A stretch of DNA of 22,995 nucleotides from CAZSWS01 sp964610765 (GCA_964610765.1 CAZSWS010000046.1:1-22995); one strand, 5' to 3'. Positions 1 to 9,200 are shown, counted from the stretch's first letter. The notes: a model not told the origin generated them from the sequence alone. A program made the numbers and translations.

Positions 1-212
1 TTATTTTACGTAAAAAATACACATCTTTGTTAAGAAAGCTTATTGGCCATGAGTTCCGATTTAGTATGGTTACACAAGTAAAAGGGGAGAACTATATTGA
101 AGTTTCCCTGTCGGGCGAGATGGAATTGCGTATTGTAGGGCTTCAATATACCCTTTCCGATATGGGTAAAACGTTTAATTATGTGTATAACTGGTTCCCG
201 ATAGACTTCTAA
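1..212 (+). CDS. 3' end of an unidentified protein (truncated by the window edge)
   Basis: The reading frame is open from the first complete codon of the window to a TAA ending at 212, so this is the last 70 or so residues of a gene that starts upstream. A TTG at 27 could start a 61-residue product, but the open frame to its left makes a longer gene more likely. The visible part alternates polar and hydrophobic residues (VSLSGEMELRIVGLQYTLSD) like a beta-rich domain and ends in aromatic residues (NYVYNWFPIDF). I do not recognise the family and assign no function. About 180 bases separate it from the promoter of the next gene, so the two are probably separate transcription units. Confidence 0.6.
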   Translation, partial: ILRKKYTSLLRKLIGHEFRFSMVTQVKGENYIEVSLSGEMELRIVGLQYTLSDMGKTFNYVYNWFPIDF

Positions 213-390
213 GCCTAACTTTTTGTAAGGTTAAGTGGTGCTTCAGGAGATGTATCTTCTTTTCAAAAAATGTTTTCCAAGAGCTATATTAAAAGAGCTG
301 TGTTATGTCCTTCCCAATAAACAACTATTAACCACGTGTTTGATAATATGTAAATGTGGTTTGAAGATGTGAAAAATCAAGTAGTGAGTG

Positions 391-419
391 TTTGTTTCGC
401 TTTAAAAAGAGTACCTTTG
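391..419 (+). promoter_or_regulatory. Bacteroides-type promoter for the ABC-F/LtaS-like operon
   Basis: TTTG at 391-394 and TACCTTTG at 412-419 match the Bacteroides -33 (TTTG) and -7 (TAnnTTTG) boxes with a 17-base spacer. Transcription would begin around 425, giving a very short leader before the ATG at 441. Confidence 0.5.
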
Positions 420-440
420 CAACCTTAAAGTGAAAAAAAT

Positions 441-2057
441 ATGATTACGGTTAGCAATTTAGACCTTCAGTTTGGGAAAAGAGTTCTTTTTCAGGATGTT
501 AATTTAAAGTTTACTCCCGGTAATTGTTATGGCATTATAGGTGCCAATGGAGCGGGTAAGTCTACCTTTTTACGGATATTAAGTAAGCAGTTAGATCCCA
601 CTCGTGGAAGTGTAACGTTAGGACCCGGCGAACGGCTGTCTGTCTTGGAGCAAGATCACTTTGCCTTTGATGAGCATACCGTTTTAAATACGGTGCTTAT
701 GGGGCATACGACGCTTTGGGCTATTATGTCAGAAAAAGAAGCCCTTTATGCTAAACCGGATTTTTCGGACGAAGATGGTATTCGTGCTTCTGAATTGGAA
801 GAGCAGTTTGCTGAAATGGAAGGCTGGAATGCTGAAAGTGATGCCGCTAGCTTGTTAAGTGGTTTGGGTGTAGCCGAGAAACTGCATTATACCTTGATGA
901 AAGACTTGAGCGGTAAGCAAAAAGTGCGGGTGTTGCTGGCGCGTGCTTTGTTTGGAAAGCCGGATAACCTGTTGCTCGACGAGCCTACCAACGACCTAGA
1001 CTTAGAAACCGTTTCATGGTTGGAAAACTATTTATCTAACTATGAGCAAACCGTGTTGGTAGTTAGTCACGACAGACACTTCTTGGATGCTGTATGTACG
1101 CATACGGTAGATATTGATTTTAGTAAGCTGAAGATGTTTGCAGGCAACTATAGTTTCTGGTATGAGTCAAGCCAACTGGCCTTGAAGCAAATGCAAAATC
1201 AGAACAAGAAGGCGGAAGAAAAGCGCAAAGAGCTGGAAGAATTTATTCGTCGTTTCAGTGCGAATGTGTCTAAGTCAAAGCAAACAACCAGCCGTAAGAA
1301 GATGATTAGTAAGCTGAATATAGAAGAAATTCAACCTTCTTCTCGTCGTTACCCGGGCATCATATTTACTCCTTCTCGCGAACCGGGCAATCAAATCTTG
1401 GAAGTGAAGGGGTTGACGAAAACGATTGATGGTGAAGTCTTGTTTAAAGATTTGAACTTTAATGTTGAAAAAGGCGATAAAATAGTCTTTATCAGCCGTG
1501 ATCCACGAGCAATGACTGCGTTGTTTGAAATTATCAACGAGGATGAGAAGGCTGACGAAGGAACATTCCAATGGGGACAAACCATTACGACTGCATATTT
1601 ACCACTAGATAATGCTAAATACTTTAACTCAGATTATAACCTGCTGGATTGGTTAAGTCAGTTTTCAGAAGGCATCAATGAAGTGGATTTGAAAGGCTTC
1701 TTAGGTAGAATGTTATTTTCGGGAGAAGAGATTGAGAAAAAAGTAAATGTGCTTTCCGGAGGTGAAAAGATGCGTTGTATGATTTCTCGTATGATGTTGA
1801 AAGATGCCAATACGTTGATTCTTGACACACCGACTAACCACTTAGACCTGGAGTCTATTCAGGCATTTAATAATACGCTGATAGGTTTTAAAGGAAATGT
1901 GCTTTTCTCAAGTCATGACCATGAGTTCATTCATACGGTTGCTAACCGAATTATAGAATTGACTCCGAATGGCATTATCGATAAGATGATGAGCTATGAC
2001 GATTACATAACAGACCCGATGGTGGCTGAATTAAAAGCACGCTTATATCAATCATAA
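441..2057 (+). CDS. ABC-F family ATPase, YbiT-like, with one degenerate ATP site
   Basis: This is a soluble two-domain ABC-F protein without membrane segments. The family binds ribosomes and acts in translation or antibiotic protection. The whole length follows E. coli YbiT (530 residues, recalled from memory), including the VCTH segment after domain 1 and the RFSAN/SKSKQ linker near residue 275. Domain 1 has Walker A GANGAGKST (34-42), Walker B with catalytic Glu (D180-E181) and switch His210, but its signature is altered to LSGKQK (156-161). Domain 2 lacks Walker A: the equivalent stretch near 351-359 reads ISRDPRAMT. Its Walker B is DTPTNHLD, with Thr463 in place of the catalytic Glu, while LSGGEK (438-443) and His492 remain. 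Since each site combines Walker motifs of one domain with the signature of the other, one site looks intact and the other dead. The next gene starts 12 bases after the stop. Confidence 0.93.
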   Translation: MITVSNLDLQFGKRVLFQDVNLKFTPGNCYGIIGANGAGKSTFLRILSKQLDPTRGSVTLGPGERLSVLEQDHFAFDEHTVLNTVLMGHTTLWAIMSEKEALYAKPDFSDEDGIRASELEEQFAEMEGWNAESDAASLLSGLGVAEKLHYTLMKDLSGKQKVRVLLARALFGKPDNLLLDEPTNDLDLETVSWLENYLSNYEQTVLVVSHDRHFLDAVCTHTVDIDFSKLKMFAGNYSFWYESSQLALKQMQNQNKKAEEKRKELEEFIRRFSANVSKSKQTTSRKKMISKLNIEEIQPSSRRYPGIIFTPSREPGNQILEVKGLTKTIDGEVLFKDLNFNVEKGDKIVFISRDPRAMTALFEIINEDEKADEGTFQWGQTITTAYLPLDNAKYFNSDYNLLDWLSQFSEGINEVDLKGFLGRMLFSGEEIEKKVNVLSGGEKMRCMISRMMLKDANTLILDTPTNHLDLESIQAFNNTLIGFKGNVLFSSHDHEFIHTVANRIIELTPNGIIDKMMSYDDYITDPMVAELKARLYQS

Positions 2058-2069
2058 AGCATTAAAGGA

Positions 2070-3908
2070 ATGAAACAGCGCATTCTGTTTGTAGTCATTG
2101 TCTTTTTGGCATTAATACCTGTATTTGCTATACAAAAGCCGTTGTTTATGCTCTATAATGCACCGGCAGGTAGTGGGTATTCTTTGATGGACTATTTGCA
2201 GGTGATGGCGCACGGCATGAAGCTGGATTTTACCGTAGCAGGCTATTTGACAGTTATCCCTTTATTGTGTGCGTTAATTTCCATTGTCTTTCCGGGTAAA
2301 TACTTGAAGAAAGTATTGGCAGGATATTTTGCCTTCATTGCTATTTTAATAGCCGCTATTTTTGTGGTTGACGAGGCGCTGTATGGATACTGGGGCTTTC
2401 GACTGGATGCCACCTTATTCTTTTATTTGAAATCGCCTAAAGAAGTGATGGCTAGCATTCCTTGGGGACAATTCATAGTTCAATTCATTACCTTCCTAAT
2501 CTATGAGTCACTGATTGTTTTGATGTTTTTTAAAGCGGTGCTTCCTGTTTTTCCTGAAAAGAAATCCGGCAAAAAGCTCCTTAATGCACTTGTTCTAGTC
2601 CTTATGGGTGGATTGATGTTTATCCCTATTCGGGGTGGTGTGACAACTTCGACCGCAAATGTAGGGATGGTCTACTTTAGTGACGATCAGTTTTTAAATC
2701 ATTCGGCTATTAACCCTTGTTTCAGCTTGTTTACCTCATTGTCTAAGCAAACAGATTTTTCAACGCAATATCAATATTTTTCTGAAGATGAGCGTTTAGC
2801 TATAATGGAAACTCTTGTTCAGGAGGTGGATACAACCGGATGGGGAGTAGATGAAAAGCCCCTTTTAAAGGTGAAACGCCCGAATGTGTTAGTGATTTTA
2901 TTAGAAAGCTTTACAGCAAATATGGTTGAGACATTGGGTGGAACACCGGGTGTAACCCCTCATTTAAACAAATTGAGTGAAGAAGGGGTTCTTTTCACCA
3001 ATCATTATGCGAATTCTTTTCGTACAGATCGCGGCATTGTTTCGATACTGAACGGATATTTGGCACAGCCAAACACATCTATCATGAAATATCCGGCTAA
3101 AAGTCAGACGTTGCCTTCTATTGCAGGCAGTCTGGTACGTGAAGGTTATCAGGCGGATATGTTGTATGGAGGAGATATAAACTTCACCAATATGAAAAGC
3201 TATTTTTATAGCTCCGGATATAGCCGGATTGCTTCAGATATTGACTTTCCGATTGCTACCCGACTAAGTAAGTGGGGGGCTAATGATGATGTTACATTCC
3301 CGTATTTACTGGAAGAAATAAAGAAAAGGGAGGGACAGGAGCGTTGGATGAGTACGTTTCTTACGCTTAGTAGTCATGAACCATTTAAAGTGCCTTATGC
3401 GCGTTTAGATAATCCTTATTTAAATTCAGTTGCATTTACCGATAGTTGTTTAGGGGTGTTTATAGATGAACTGAAACAATTGCCTGTTTGGAATGACTTG
3501 TTGGTGGTGCTGGTGGCAGACCACGGTTATCCTTACCCGAAAGACTTAAATGCATTTGAACCCAAACGTTACCACATACCTTTGCTATGGCTAGGAGGAG
3601 CTGTTGAAGAACCGCGAAGGATAGACACCTATTGTTGTCAGACTGATATAGCTGCTACCTTACTTCAGCAGATGGGAATCTCGCACGACGAGTTCCTGTT
3701 TAGTAAGGATATTATGGATGTCAGTCGTCCGAAGTTTGCATTTTATACCTTTAATAATGGTTTCGGGTGGATTGATCAGACAGGGGTTTCTGTCTTTGAC
3801 TGTGAAGGCGATAAAGTCCTGTTGAGTGATCCGGAAGGAGAAGCAGCGCGTCTGACAAAAGGGAAAGCCCTTTTGCAAACGCTGTATCAGGATATGGGGA
3901 AACGCTAA
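2070..3908 (+). CDS. LTA synthase-like membrane phosphotransferase (sulfatase/alkaline phosphatase superfamily)
   Basis: About five hydrophobic segments lie in the first 190 residues (roughly 5-21, 52-75, 82-102, 134-157, 170-187). They are followed by a periplasmic catalytic domain of the PF00884 type, the layout of LtaS and OpgB-like phosphoglycerol transferases. Expected catalytic residues are visible: Glu279 in VILLESF (metal ligand), Thr319 in FRTDRG (position of the nucleophile), His436 in SSHEPF, and Asp484-His485 in ADHG. The length of 612 residues is normal for the family. Lipoteichoic acid is not known in Bacteroidetes, so the acceptor is unknown; a periplasmic or surface glycan, or a lipid head group, is the natural guess. 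It lies 12 bases after the ABC-F gene and is probably co-transcribed with it. Confidence 0.85.
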   Translation: MKQRILFVVIVFLALIPVFAIQKPLFMLYNAPAGSGYSLMDYLQVMAHGMKLDFTVAGYLTVIPLLCALISIVFPGKYLKKVLAGYFAFIAILIAAIFVVDEALYGYWGFRLDATLFFYLKSPKEVMASIPWGQFIVQFITFLIYESLIVLMFFKAVLPVFPEKKSGKKLLNALVLVLMGGLMFIPIRGGVTTSTANVGMVYFSDDQFLNHSAINPCFSLFTSLSKQTDFSTQYQYFSEDERLAIMETLVQEVDTTGWGVDEKPLLKVKRPNVLVILLESFTANMVETLGGTPGVTPHLNKLSEEGVLFTNHYANSFRTDRGIVSILNGYLAQPNTSIMKYPAKSQTLPSIAGSLVREGYQADMLYGGDINFTNMKSYFYSSGYSRIASDIDFPIATRLSKWGANDDVTFPYLLEEIKKREGQERWMSTFLTLSSHEPFKVPYARLDNPYLNSVAFTDSCLGVFIDELKQLPVWNDLLVVLVADHGYPYPKDLNAFEPKRYHIPLLWLGGAVEEPRRIDTYCCQTDIAATLLQQMGISHDEFLFSKDIMDVSRPKFAFYTFNNGFGWIDQTGVSVFDCEGDKVLLSDPEGEAARLTKGKALLQTLYQDMGKR

Positions 3909-3917
3909 GAAGAGCTG

Positions 3918-3941
3918 TTAGCCCTTGAGTGCTTGGGCTAA
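3918..3941. terminator. Small inverted repeat between convergent genes, possible terminator
   Basis: TTAGCCC (3918-3924) and GGGCTAA (3935-3941) form a perfect 7-bp stem with a 10-base loop. The left arm includes the stop codon of the minus-strand aminotransferase. Neither side has a clear U-run, so this is a weak candidate. Confidence 0.25.
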
Positions 3942-5090
3942 TTGGTCGAGCGCTTTCTGTAGGTTAGCACGAGGTGTGCCGATGTTTAGTCGCATGAATC
4001 CTTCTCCTTCTTTACCAAACATAACTCCATCATTTAGTGCCAGACCGGCTTTCTCAATGAATAGCTCTTTAAGAGCTTCTTGAGATAATCCCAACTCTCT
4101 ACAGTCCAGCCAGATTAAAAAAGAAGCCTGAGGAGGATAAACCTTTATAGCAGGTATATGTGCTTGTAGGTAAGTATCAACAAAATGAATATTCTCCATT
4201 ACATAGGTAATCATTTGCTTCAACCAATCATCTCCCTGTGTGTAAGCTGCCGTAGTGGCCGTATAGGCCATCATTGTGCCACTATTGAATTCACCCGAGG
4301 TAAGAAATGAATAGAAGCGCCGGCGGAGTGTATCGTCCGGAACAATTGCATATGAACTTACAATACCCGCAATGTTAAAAGTCTTGCTAGGGGCCATAAA
4401 GGTAATGCTGCAAGCTGCTGCTTTTTCAGATACGGTCGGGAAAGGGTGATGCGTAAAGGTGGGGAAGGTCATTTCTGCATGAATTTCGTCAGAAACAACC
4501 AATATGTTGTGTTGATAGCAAATTTCAGCCAAGCGGCTCAGCGTTTCTTTGCTCCACACCATACCACCCGGGTTATGCGGGTTGGCAAGAATAAGAACTT
4601 TGCACGTATCGTCTATGATGGATTCTAATTGCTCGAAGTCCATTTGGTATTCCCCATTGACTAGTTTAAGAGGGTTGCTTACAATCTCTCTGTTCATGGA
4701 TTTAGGTACATGTGCAAATGGACTATATACAGGAGGCTGTATAATGACCTTGTCTCCCTCATTCGAAAAGTGGAGAAGGGCAAAAGCAATTCCCTTAACA
4801 ATGCCGGGTATATACGTCAGCCAGTCTTTTTTGATTTGCCAGTTATACTTGTTGTCAACCCAGCGAATAATGCTGTCTGTATATTCTTGTGGGGCGTATG
4901 TATAGCCTAAAACCGGATGATCCAGTCGTTTTTTTAGTGCATCCATGATAAAGTCAGGCGTGGCAAAATCCATATCAGCCACCCATAGGGCCATTAAATC
5001 CTTATTGCCGAAACGATTTTGCAAGGCATCCCATTTAATGCAATTTGTATCATGCCTGTCTATGATTTGGTCGAAATTATACTTCTTCAT
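3918..5090 (-). CDS. MalY/PatB family PLP-dependent C-S lyase (cystathionine beta-lyase type)
   Basis: This is a fold-type I PLP enzyme of 390 residues, the usual length for MalY/PatB proteins. The N-terminus has the family's FDxxIDR...IKWD start and the ALWVADMDFATP motif. NPHNPGG lies mid-protein, and Lys236 in APSKTFNIAG is the PLP Schiff-base lysine. Members cleave cystathionine to homocysteine, pyruvate and ammonia, or release sulfide from cysteine; some act as plain aminotransferases, and sequence alone does not decide between these. It is a single gene, convergent with the LtaS-like gene (9 bases apart) and divergent from the DMT-family gene. The ATG at 5090 fits the conserved N-terminus. 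Confidence 0.9.
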   Translation of the reverse strand: MKKYNFDQIIDRHDTNCIKWDALQNRFGNKDLMALWVADMDFATPDFIMDALKKRLDHPVLGYTYAPQEYTDSIIRWVDNKYNWQIKKDWLTYIPGIVKGIAFALLHFSNEGDKVIIQPPVYSPFAHVPKSMNREIVSNPLKLVNGEYQMDFEQLESIIDDTCKVLILANPHNPGGMVWSKETLSRLAEICYQHNILVVSDEIHAEMTFPTFTHHPFPTVSEKAAACSITFMAPSKTFNIAGIVSSYAIVPDDTLRRRFYSFLTSGEFNSGTMMAYTATTAAYTQGDDWLKQMITYVMENIHFVDTYLQAHIPAIKVYPPQASFLIWLDCRELGLSQEALKELFIEKAGLALNDGVMFGKEGEGFMRLNIGTPRANLQKALDQLAQALKG

Positions 5091-5114
5091 TGTTTTATAC
5101 GGTATTAATTACTC

Positions 5115-5146
5115 CAAATGTAGACAAAATGTCAGAAAAAGTCAAG
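5115..5146 (-). promoter_or_regulatory. Possible promoter for the C-S lyase gene
   Basis: Read on the minus strand, TACATTTG (plus-strand 5115-5122) matches the TAnnTTTG -7 box. CTTG (5143-5146) lies 20 bases upstream as a weak -33 box. This places the start of transcription about 20 bases before the ATG at 5090. Confidence 0.35.
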
Positions 5147-5202
5147 ATAAAGACAAAGGTTTAAAATAGGTTTATTCTATCAGAGAATACGAATATACCG
5201 AA

Positions 5203-5231
5203 GTTGCATATTCATTTTTCCACTACTTTTG
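5203..5231 (+). promoter_or_regulatory. Bacteroides-type promoter for the DMT-family gene
   Basis: GTTG (5203-5206) and TACTTTTG (5224-5231) fit the -33 and -7 boxes with a 17-base spacer, the same spacing as at 391-419. The ATG lies about 48 bases downstream. Confidence 0.45.
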
Positions 5232-5279
5232 TGCGCTGAAAAAATGATGCTTTATTTTAGGTGTACTTAAAAACGTAAG

Positions 5280-5654
5280 ATGGAACTGAAAGGAATGTTT
5301 GCGGTAGGTATGTTAGTAGCCTCCAATGTTTTTATGACATTGGCTTGGTATGGACATTTGAAGTTGAAAGAGTTTTCCTGGTTTTCAACACTTCCATTGT
5401 TGGGTGTGATACTGTTTAGTTGGGGAATTGCATTTTTTGAATACTGCTTTCAGGTTCCGGCAAACCGTATAGGGTTTCAAAACAATGGAGGACCCTTTAG
5501 CTTGATTCAGTTGAAAATTATTCAAGAAGTCATCACATTGGTTGTTTTTGTCATATTTTCAACCTTGTTCTTCAAAAATGAAGCCCTCAAGTGGAATCAT
5601 TGGTTAGCCTTTTGCTTCCTAATCGCCGCCGTCTATCTAGTCTTCAGAAAGTAA
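5280..5654 (+). CDS. DMT family small membrane protein (DUF486)
   Basis: This 124-residue, four-helix inner-membrane protein matches the DUF486 branch of the drug/metabolite transporter superfamily. The family motifs are plain to see: FMTLAWYGHLK near residue 18, SWGIAFFEYCFQVPANRIG near 48, and a polar loop (FQNNGG, FSLIQLKIIQEV) before the third helix. It is one DMT half-unit in size and would be expected to work as a dimer. The substrate is unknown. It stands alone with its own promoter and is followed by a long AT-rich gap. Confidence 0.85.
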   Translation: MELKGMFAVGMLVASNVFMTLAWYGHLKLKEFSWFSTLPLLGVILFSWGIAFFEYCFQVPANRIGFQNNGGPFSLIQLKIIQEVITLVVFVIFSTLFFKNEALKWNHWLAFCFLIAAVYLVFRK

Positions 5655-5774
5655 TTTGTCTATAAATCAGTTGATTATCGTTTGTTGTAAGCTTATATTG
5701 ATTTTCTTTTAATATATCAAATAGGTTTGTAACTAAAATTTAAATTTTCAATAGAACTTGTTCAAGAACTGCTG

Positions 5775-5859
5775 TTTTGATGCTTGCTAAATATATCTTT
5801 TAAATCTCCTTATTTCGCTTGATTATCAGTTTTTTGATGTTTGTTTTTTGATGCTTGCT
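5775..5859. repeat. Direct repeats TTTTGATGCTTGCT upstream of the susC promoter
   Basis: The 14-base sequence occurs exactly at 5775-5788 and 5846-5859, 71 bases apart. A third, partial copy (TTTTGATGTTTG) starts at 5832. All lie upstream of the candidate promoter, where an activator could bind. Chance is possible because the region is T-rich. Confidence 0.4.
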
Positions 5860-5974
5860 TACCCCTGTATTTACTTTTATCTACGTAGAACAAAATTTAT
5901 GTATATAATTATAATCGTTTAGATATAACAATAATGTTTTACTCTTTATACAAATCTTTAACGGCGAAGAGTCT

Positions 5975-6003
5975 TTTGTATAGATACTCTTAATATATCT
6001 TTG
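5975..6003 (+). promoter_or_regulatory. Candidate promoter of the susC/susD operon
   Basis: TTTG (5975-5978) and TATCTTTG (5996-6003) match the -33 and -7 boxes with a 17-base spacer. This implies an untranslated leader of about 280 bases before susC, long enough for post-transcriptional control. Confidence 0.45.
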
Positions 6004-6205
6004 CCTGACCCTTATGAAGTGAAAAGGCAATAAGAGAATAGGATATTTAGCGAATTAAAATCAGGTCGTAATACAGTACGATTTGAAGCAAATATGTGTG
6101 TAACATGTTGATGAATTGCGTTTGGTATCGGCTGATTTTGATTGCATAAAACTCCTTTTTATTCCTTTCATCTATAAGAAAAACATAAACACTAAACCAA
6201 AGCCT

Positions 6206-6295
6206 ATGAAGCAAACCATTTTTTCTCTATTCTTAGTTGAAAAGACACTCCTTAATTTTTTAATAATTGTACCAGAAATTAAAAACCAAAAATGA
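6206..6295 (+). CDS. Possible 29-residue leader peptide overlapping the susC start
   Basis: An ATG at 6206 opens a 29-codon frame beginning MKQTIFSLFL and ending in a TGA at 6293-6295. The stop shares bases with the susC ATG at 6292 (ATGA overlap), the classic geometry of translational coupling. The bases before 6206 (AAACACTAAACCAAAGCCT) resemble A-rich Bacteroides start regions at least as well as those before 6292. The peptide is hydrophobic and looks like the start of a signal peptide, so it could also be the relic of an older susC start. The upstream susC frame itself is closed by a TAA at 6280. A chance frame cannot be excluded. Confidence 0.25.
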   Translation: MKQTIFSLFLVEKTLLNFLIIVPEIKNQK

Positions 6296-9200
6296 ATATA
6301 AAACTAAAATCTTATATACGTACAACGTATATAATCACATTTTTTTTATTGTTGAGATTTACTCTCTTAGCATTACCAACTGCAAGTGGAAAAACTGTTG
6401 ATTTAAACAGTGAAAGTGAACTTGTAAGTGTGAAGAAACAGTCAGCAGTGAAAGCTGAAAATATGCAAGCCAAGGGAATATCTATTAATGGAACGGTTCG
6501 TGATATCTCAGGTGAAGCTCTCCCCGGAGTAAGTGTTCGTGTAAAAGGAACAACAGTGGGAACTGCAACTGATATAAATGGACAATATTTTATTACAGTT
6601 TCGGACAAAGACGCATTATTGACATTTCACTTTATCGGATTTGAAGAGCAAGAAGTAAGAGTAGGAAATCAGATAAATATCAATGTCAATCTGAAAGAGG
6701 TTTCTACTGGACTTAATGAAGTAGTAGTAGTAGGTTATGGGACACAGAAAAAAGCATCAGTCATAGGCTCTATCAGCACAATAGAACCTGAACTCTTGCA
6801 AAGAATTCCTAGTCGTGCAGTAAGTAATAGTTTGTCCGGTCAAATAGCTGGTGTGATTGGGGTTCAGCGTAGTGGAGAACCGGGGAAAGATGGTTCGAAC
6901 TTCTGGATTCGAGGTATCTCATCTTTTCAGAATGCTGGACGGTCACCTTTGGTGCTTGTTGATGGAATAGAGCGTACGTTGGACGATATGGATCCTGCGG
7001 AAATAGAATCATTTTCTGTGCTAAAAGATGCTGCGGCCAGTGCTGTTTATGGAGTGCGAGGTGCTGCAGGGGTTATTCTAGTAAATACAAAACGAGGAAA
7101 ACTAGGGAAACCATCGATCGGAGTTCATTATGAACAAGGGTTTACTAGCCCTGTGAAATTACCCAACTTTATTGGTTCTTATGAGTATTTGTCTTTGTTA
7201 AATGAGCTTAAAATGGATGCTGGCTATGATAAAGGTGATTATTCAGATGAAATGTTAGAAAACTATCGTAGTGGTTCTGATTTTGACTTATATCCTAACG
7301 TAAACTGGCTAGATGAAGTCACAAAAAATAATGCAAGTAATCAGCGTGTAAACTTAAATATTGGCGGAGGAAGTGATATCCTTCGGTATGCTTTGGTCGC
7401 TTCTTATTATGGTGAACGAGGTATTTTTGAGAGAGATAAAAGCCAAACATGGGATTCTTCAATAAAACTGAATAAATTCAATATTCGTTCTAATGTTGAT
7501 GTAGATATCACTAAAACAACTTTGGTAAGAATAGGTATTGGAGGATATTTACAGGAAACAAACGGTATGTCAACTAACGCAGATGATATACTTGATTTAG
7601 CTTTTACTTCTACCCCTTTTGTTCATCCTACAAGATATTCAAGTGGTGAATTCCCGCGTCAATCAGAAAGACAAAATGCATGGGTTAAAGCTACGCAACA
7701 CGGATTTTCGGAATATTCTGCCGGGAAAATAGAGTCTATGTTTGTTTTAGAGCAAGATTTGGCATTCCTTTTGCCTGGTTTAAAAGTCAAAGGAACTTTT
7801 TCATTTGACCGATATATGAAGTCAGGAATAGTTCGAGAGAAAAGCCCGGACTATTATAGTCCAGCAACAAGTCGCAAGGAAGATGGAAGCTTAGATTTAA
7901 GTATATTAAGTTATGGACAAGAATTTTTAGGGACATCTCAAAAAACCGAGTGGGGTAATAAGGCAACTTATTTAGAAGGGAATATTAGCTATTCGCAGTA
8001 TTTCGGAAAACATAGTGTGGATGGAATGTTTATGTATAATCAACGTGATTATCGAGATGGTTCTGTAGTTCCATATAGAAGAATGGGGATTGCAGGAAGG
8101 GCTGCCTATTCTTTTGATGATAGATATTTTGCGGAGTTTAATTTTGGATATAATGGTTCAGAAAACTTTGCTAGTGGGAATCGATTTGGATTTTTCCCCT
8201 CTATTGCAGTAGGATATTTATTATCCGAGGAGCCTTTTATGGAAAACCTAAAGGGAACTTTCTCAAAGATAAAATTAAGAGGGTCTTACGGATTGGTTGG
8301 AAATGATCAATTAGCAGGTCGTCGTTTTGCATATATAACAAATATTGACTCATCCAATGATAACGAATATAAGTGGGGAGTTAATACAGATTATCATCGT
8401 ACCGGACGCTTTGAAGGAGATTTTGGTGTTCCAAATCTTACTTGGGAGAAAGTTAAAAAAACGAATGTCGGATTAGAATTGGGACTATGGAATAGTGTTG
8501 AGCTACAAGTAGATTGGTTTAAAGAACACAGGTATGATATTTTTATGCAGAGAAATACGATTCCAACTGCTGCTGGTTTTATGAAAACTCCTTGGGCAAA
8601 TTTCGGAAAAGTAGATAACTCGGGTGTTGAAATATCATTGACAGGTCATAAACAATTAAATGATGATTGGTATGTGGGATTTAGAGGGACATTTACCTAT
8701 GCGAAAAATAAAATAATTGAGCAAGACGAAGCTCCTGGAGTTATAGGAACAGAACGACAAAGGACTGGGAAACCCGTAGGACAACTTTTTGGACTAGTAG
8801 CTGAACGATTATTTACGGAAGAAGATTTTGAAAATGTAGAACAAGGTATTCTTAAAGAAGAAATACCATCACATACATTTACTTCAAAAATACGACCAGG
8901 AGATATAAAATACGTAGATATAGATGGTGATGGTGCTATTACCACCTTAGATGAAAAAGCTATTGGAGGGACTTATGATCCTCAAATAGTTTATGGTATA
9001 GGTGCGAATGCCTCTTATAAAAATGTAGATATTAATGTTTTCTTTCAGGGAAATGGACGAACATGGCGTTTTATTGGAGGTAGTGGTTTCCTTCCTGGTA
9101 GTACCATGGGAGGAACATATAATATACGTGACAACTATCAAGACCGATGGACTCCAGAGAATCCAAGCCAAAATGTATTCTATCCTCGGTTGACTTATGG

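Larger units (their letters stand above)
5655..6291 (+). promoter_or_regulatory. AT-rich leader upstream of susC
   Basis: No full gene is visible in these roughly 640 bases, and in particular no sigma, anti-sigma or two-component regulator. The region holds two exact copies of TTTTGATGCTTGCT (5775-5788 and 5846-5859) with a related TTTTGATGTTTG just before the second. It also holds a candidate promoter ending at 6003, a small dyad TCGTA/TACGA (6066-6081) and a 29-codon frame abutting susC. Confidence 0.5.

Noticed and set aside
212..260. Weak dyad TAAC...GTTA after the first partial gene
   Set aside because: The stem is short and bulged without a clear T-run, so a terminator call is not supported.
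1275..1580. A 101-codon open frame on the minus strand
   Set aside because: It lies wholly antisense inside the conserved ABC-F gene, has low-complexity content and no family resemblance.
4549..4905. A 118-codon open frame on the plus strand
   Set aside because: It is antisense to the well-supported C-S lyase gene, with no recognisable domain.
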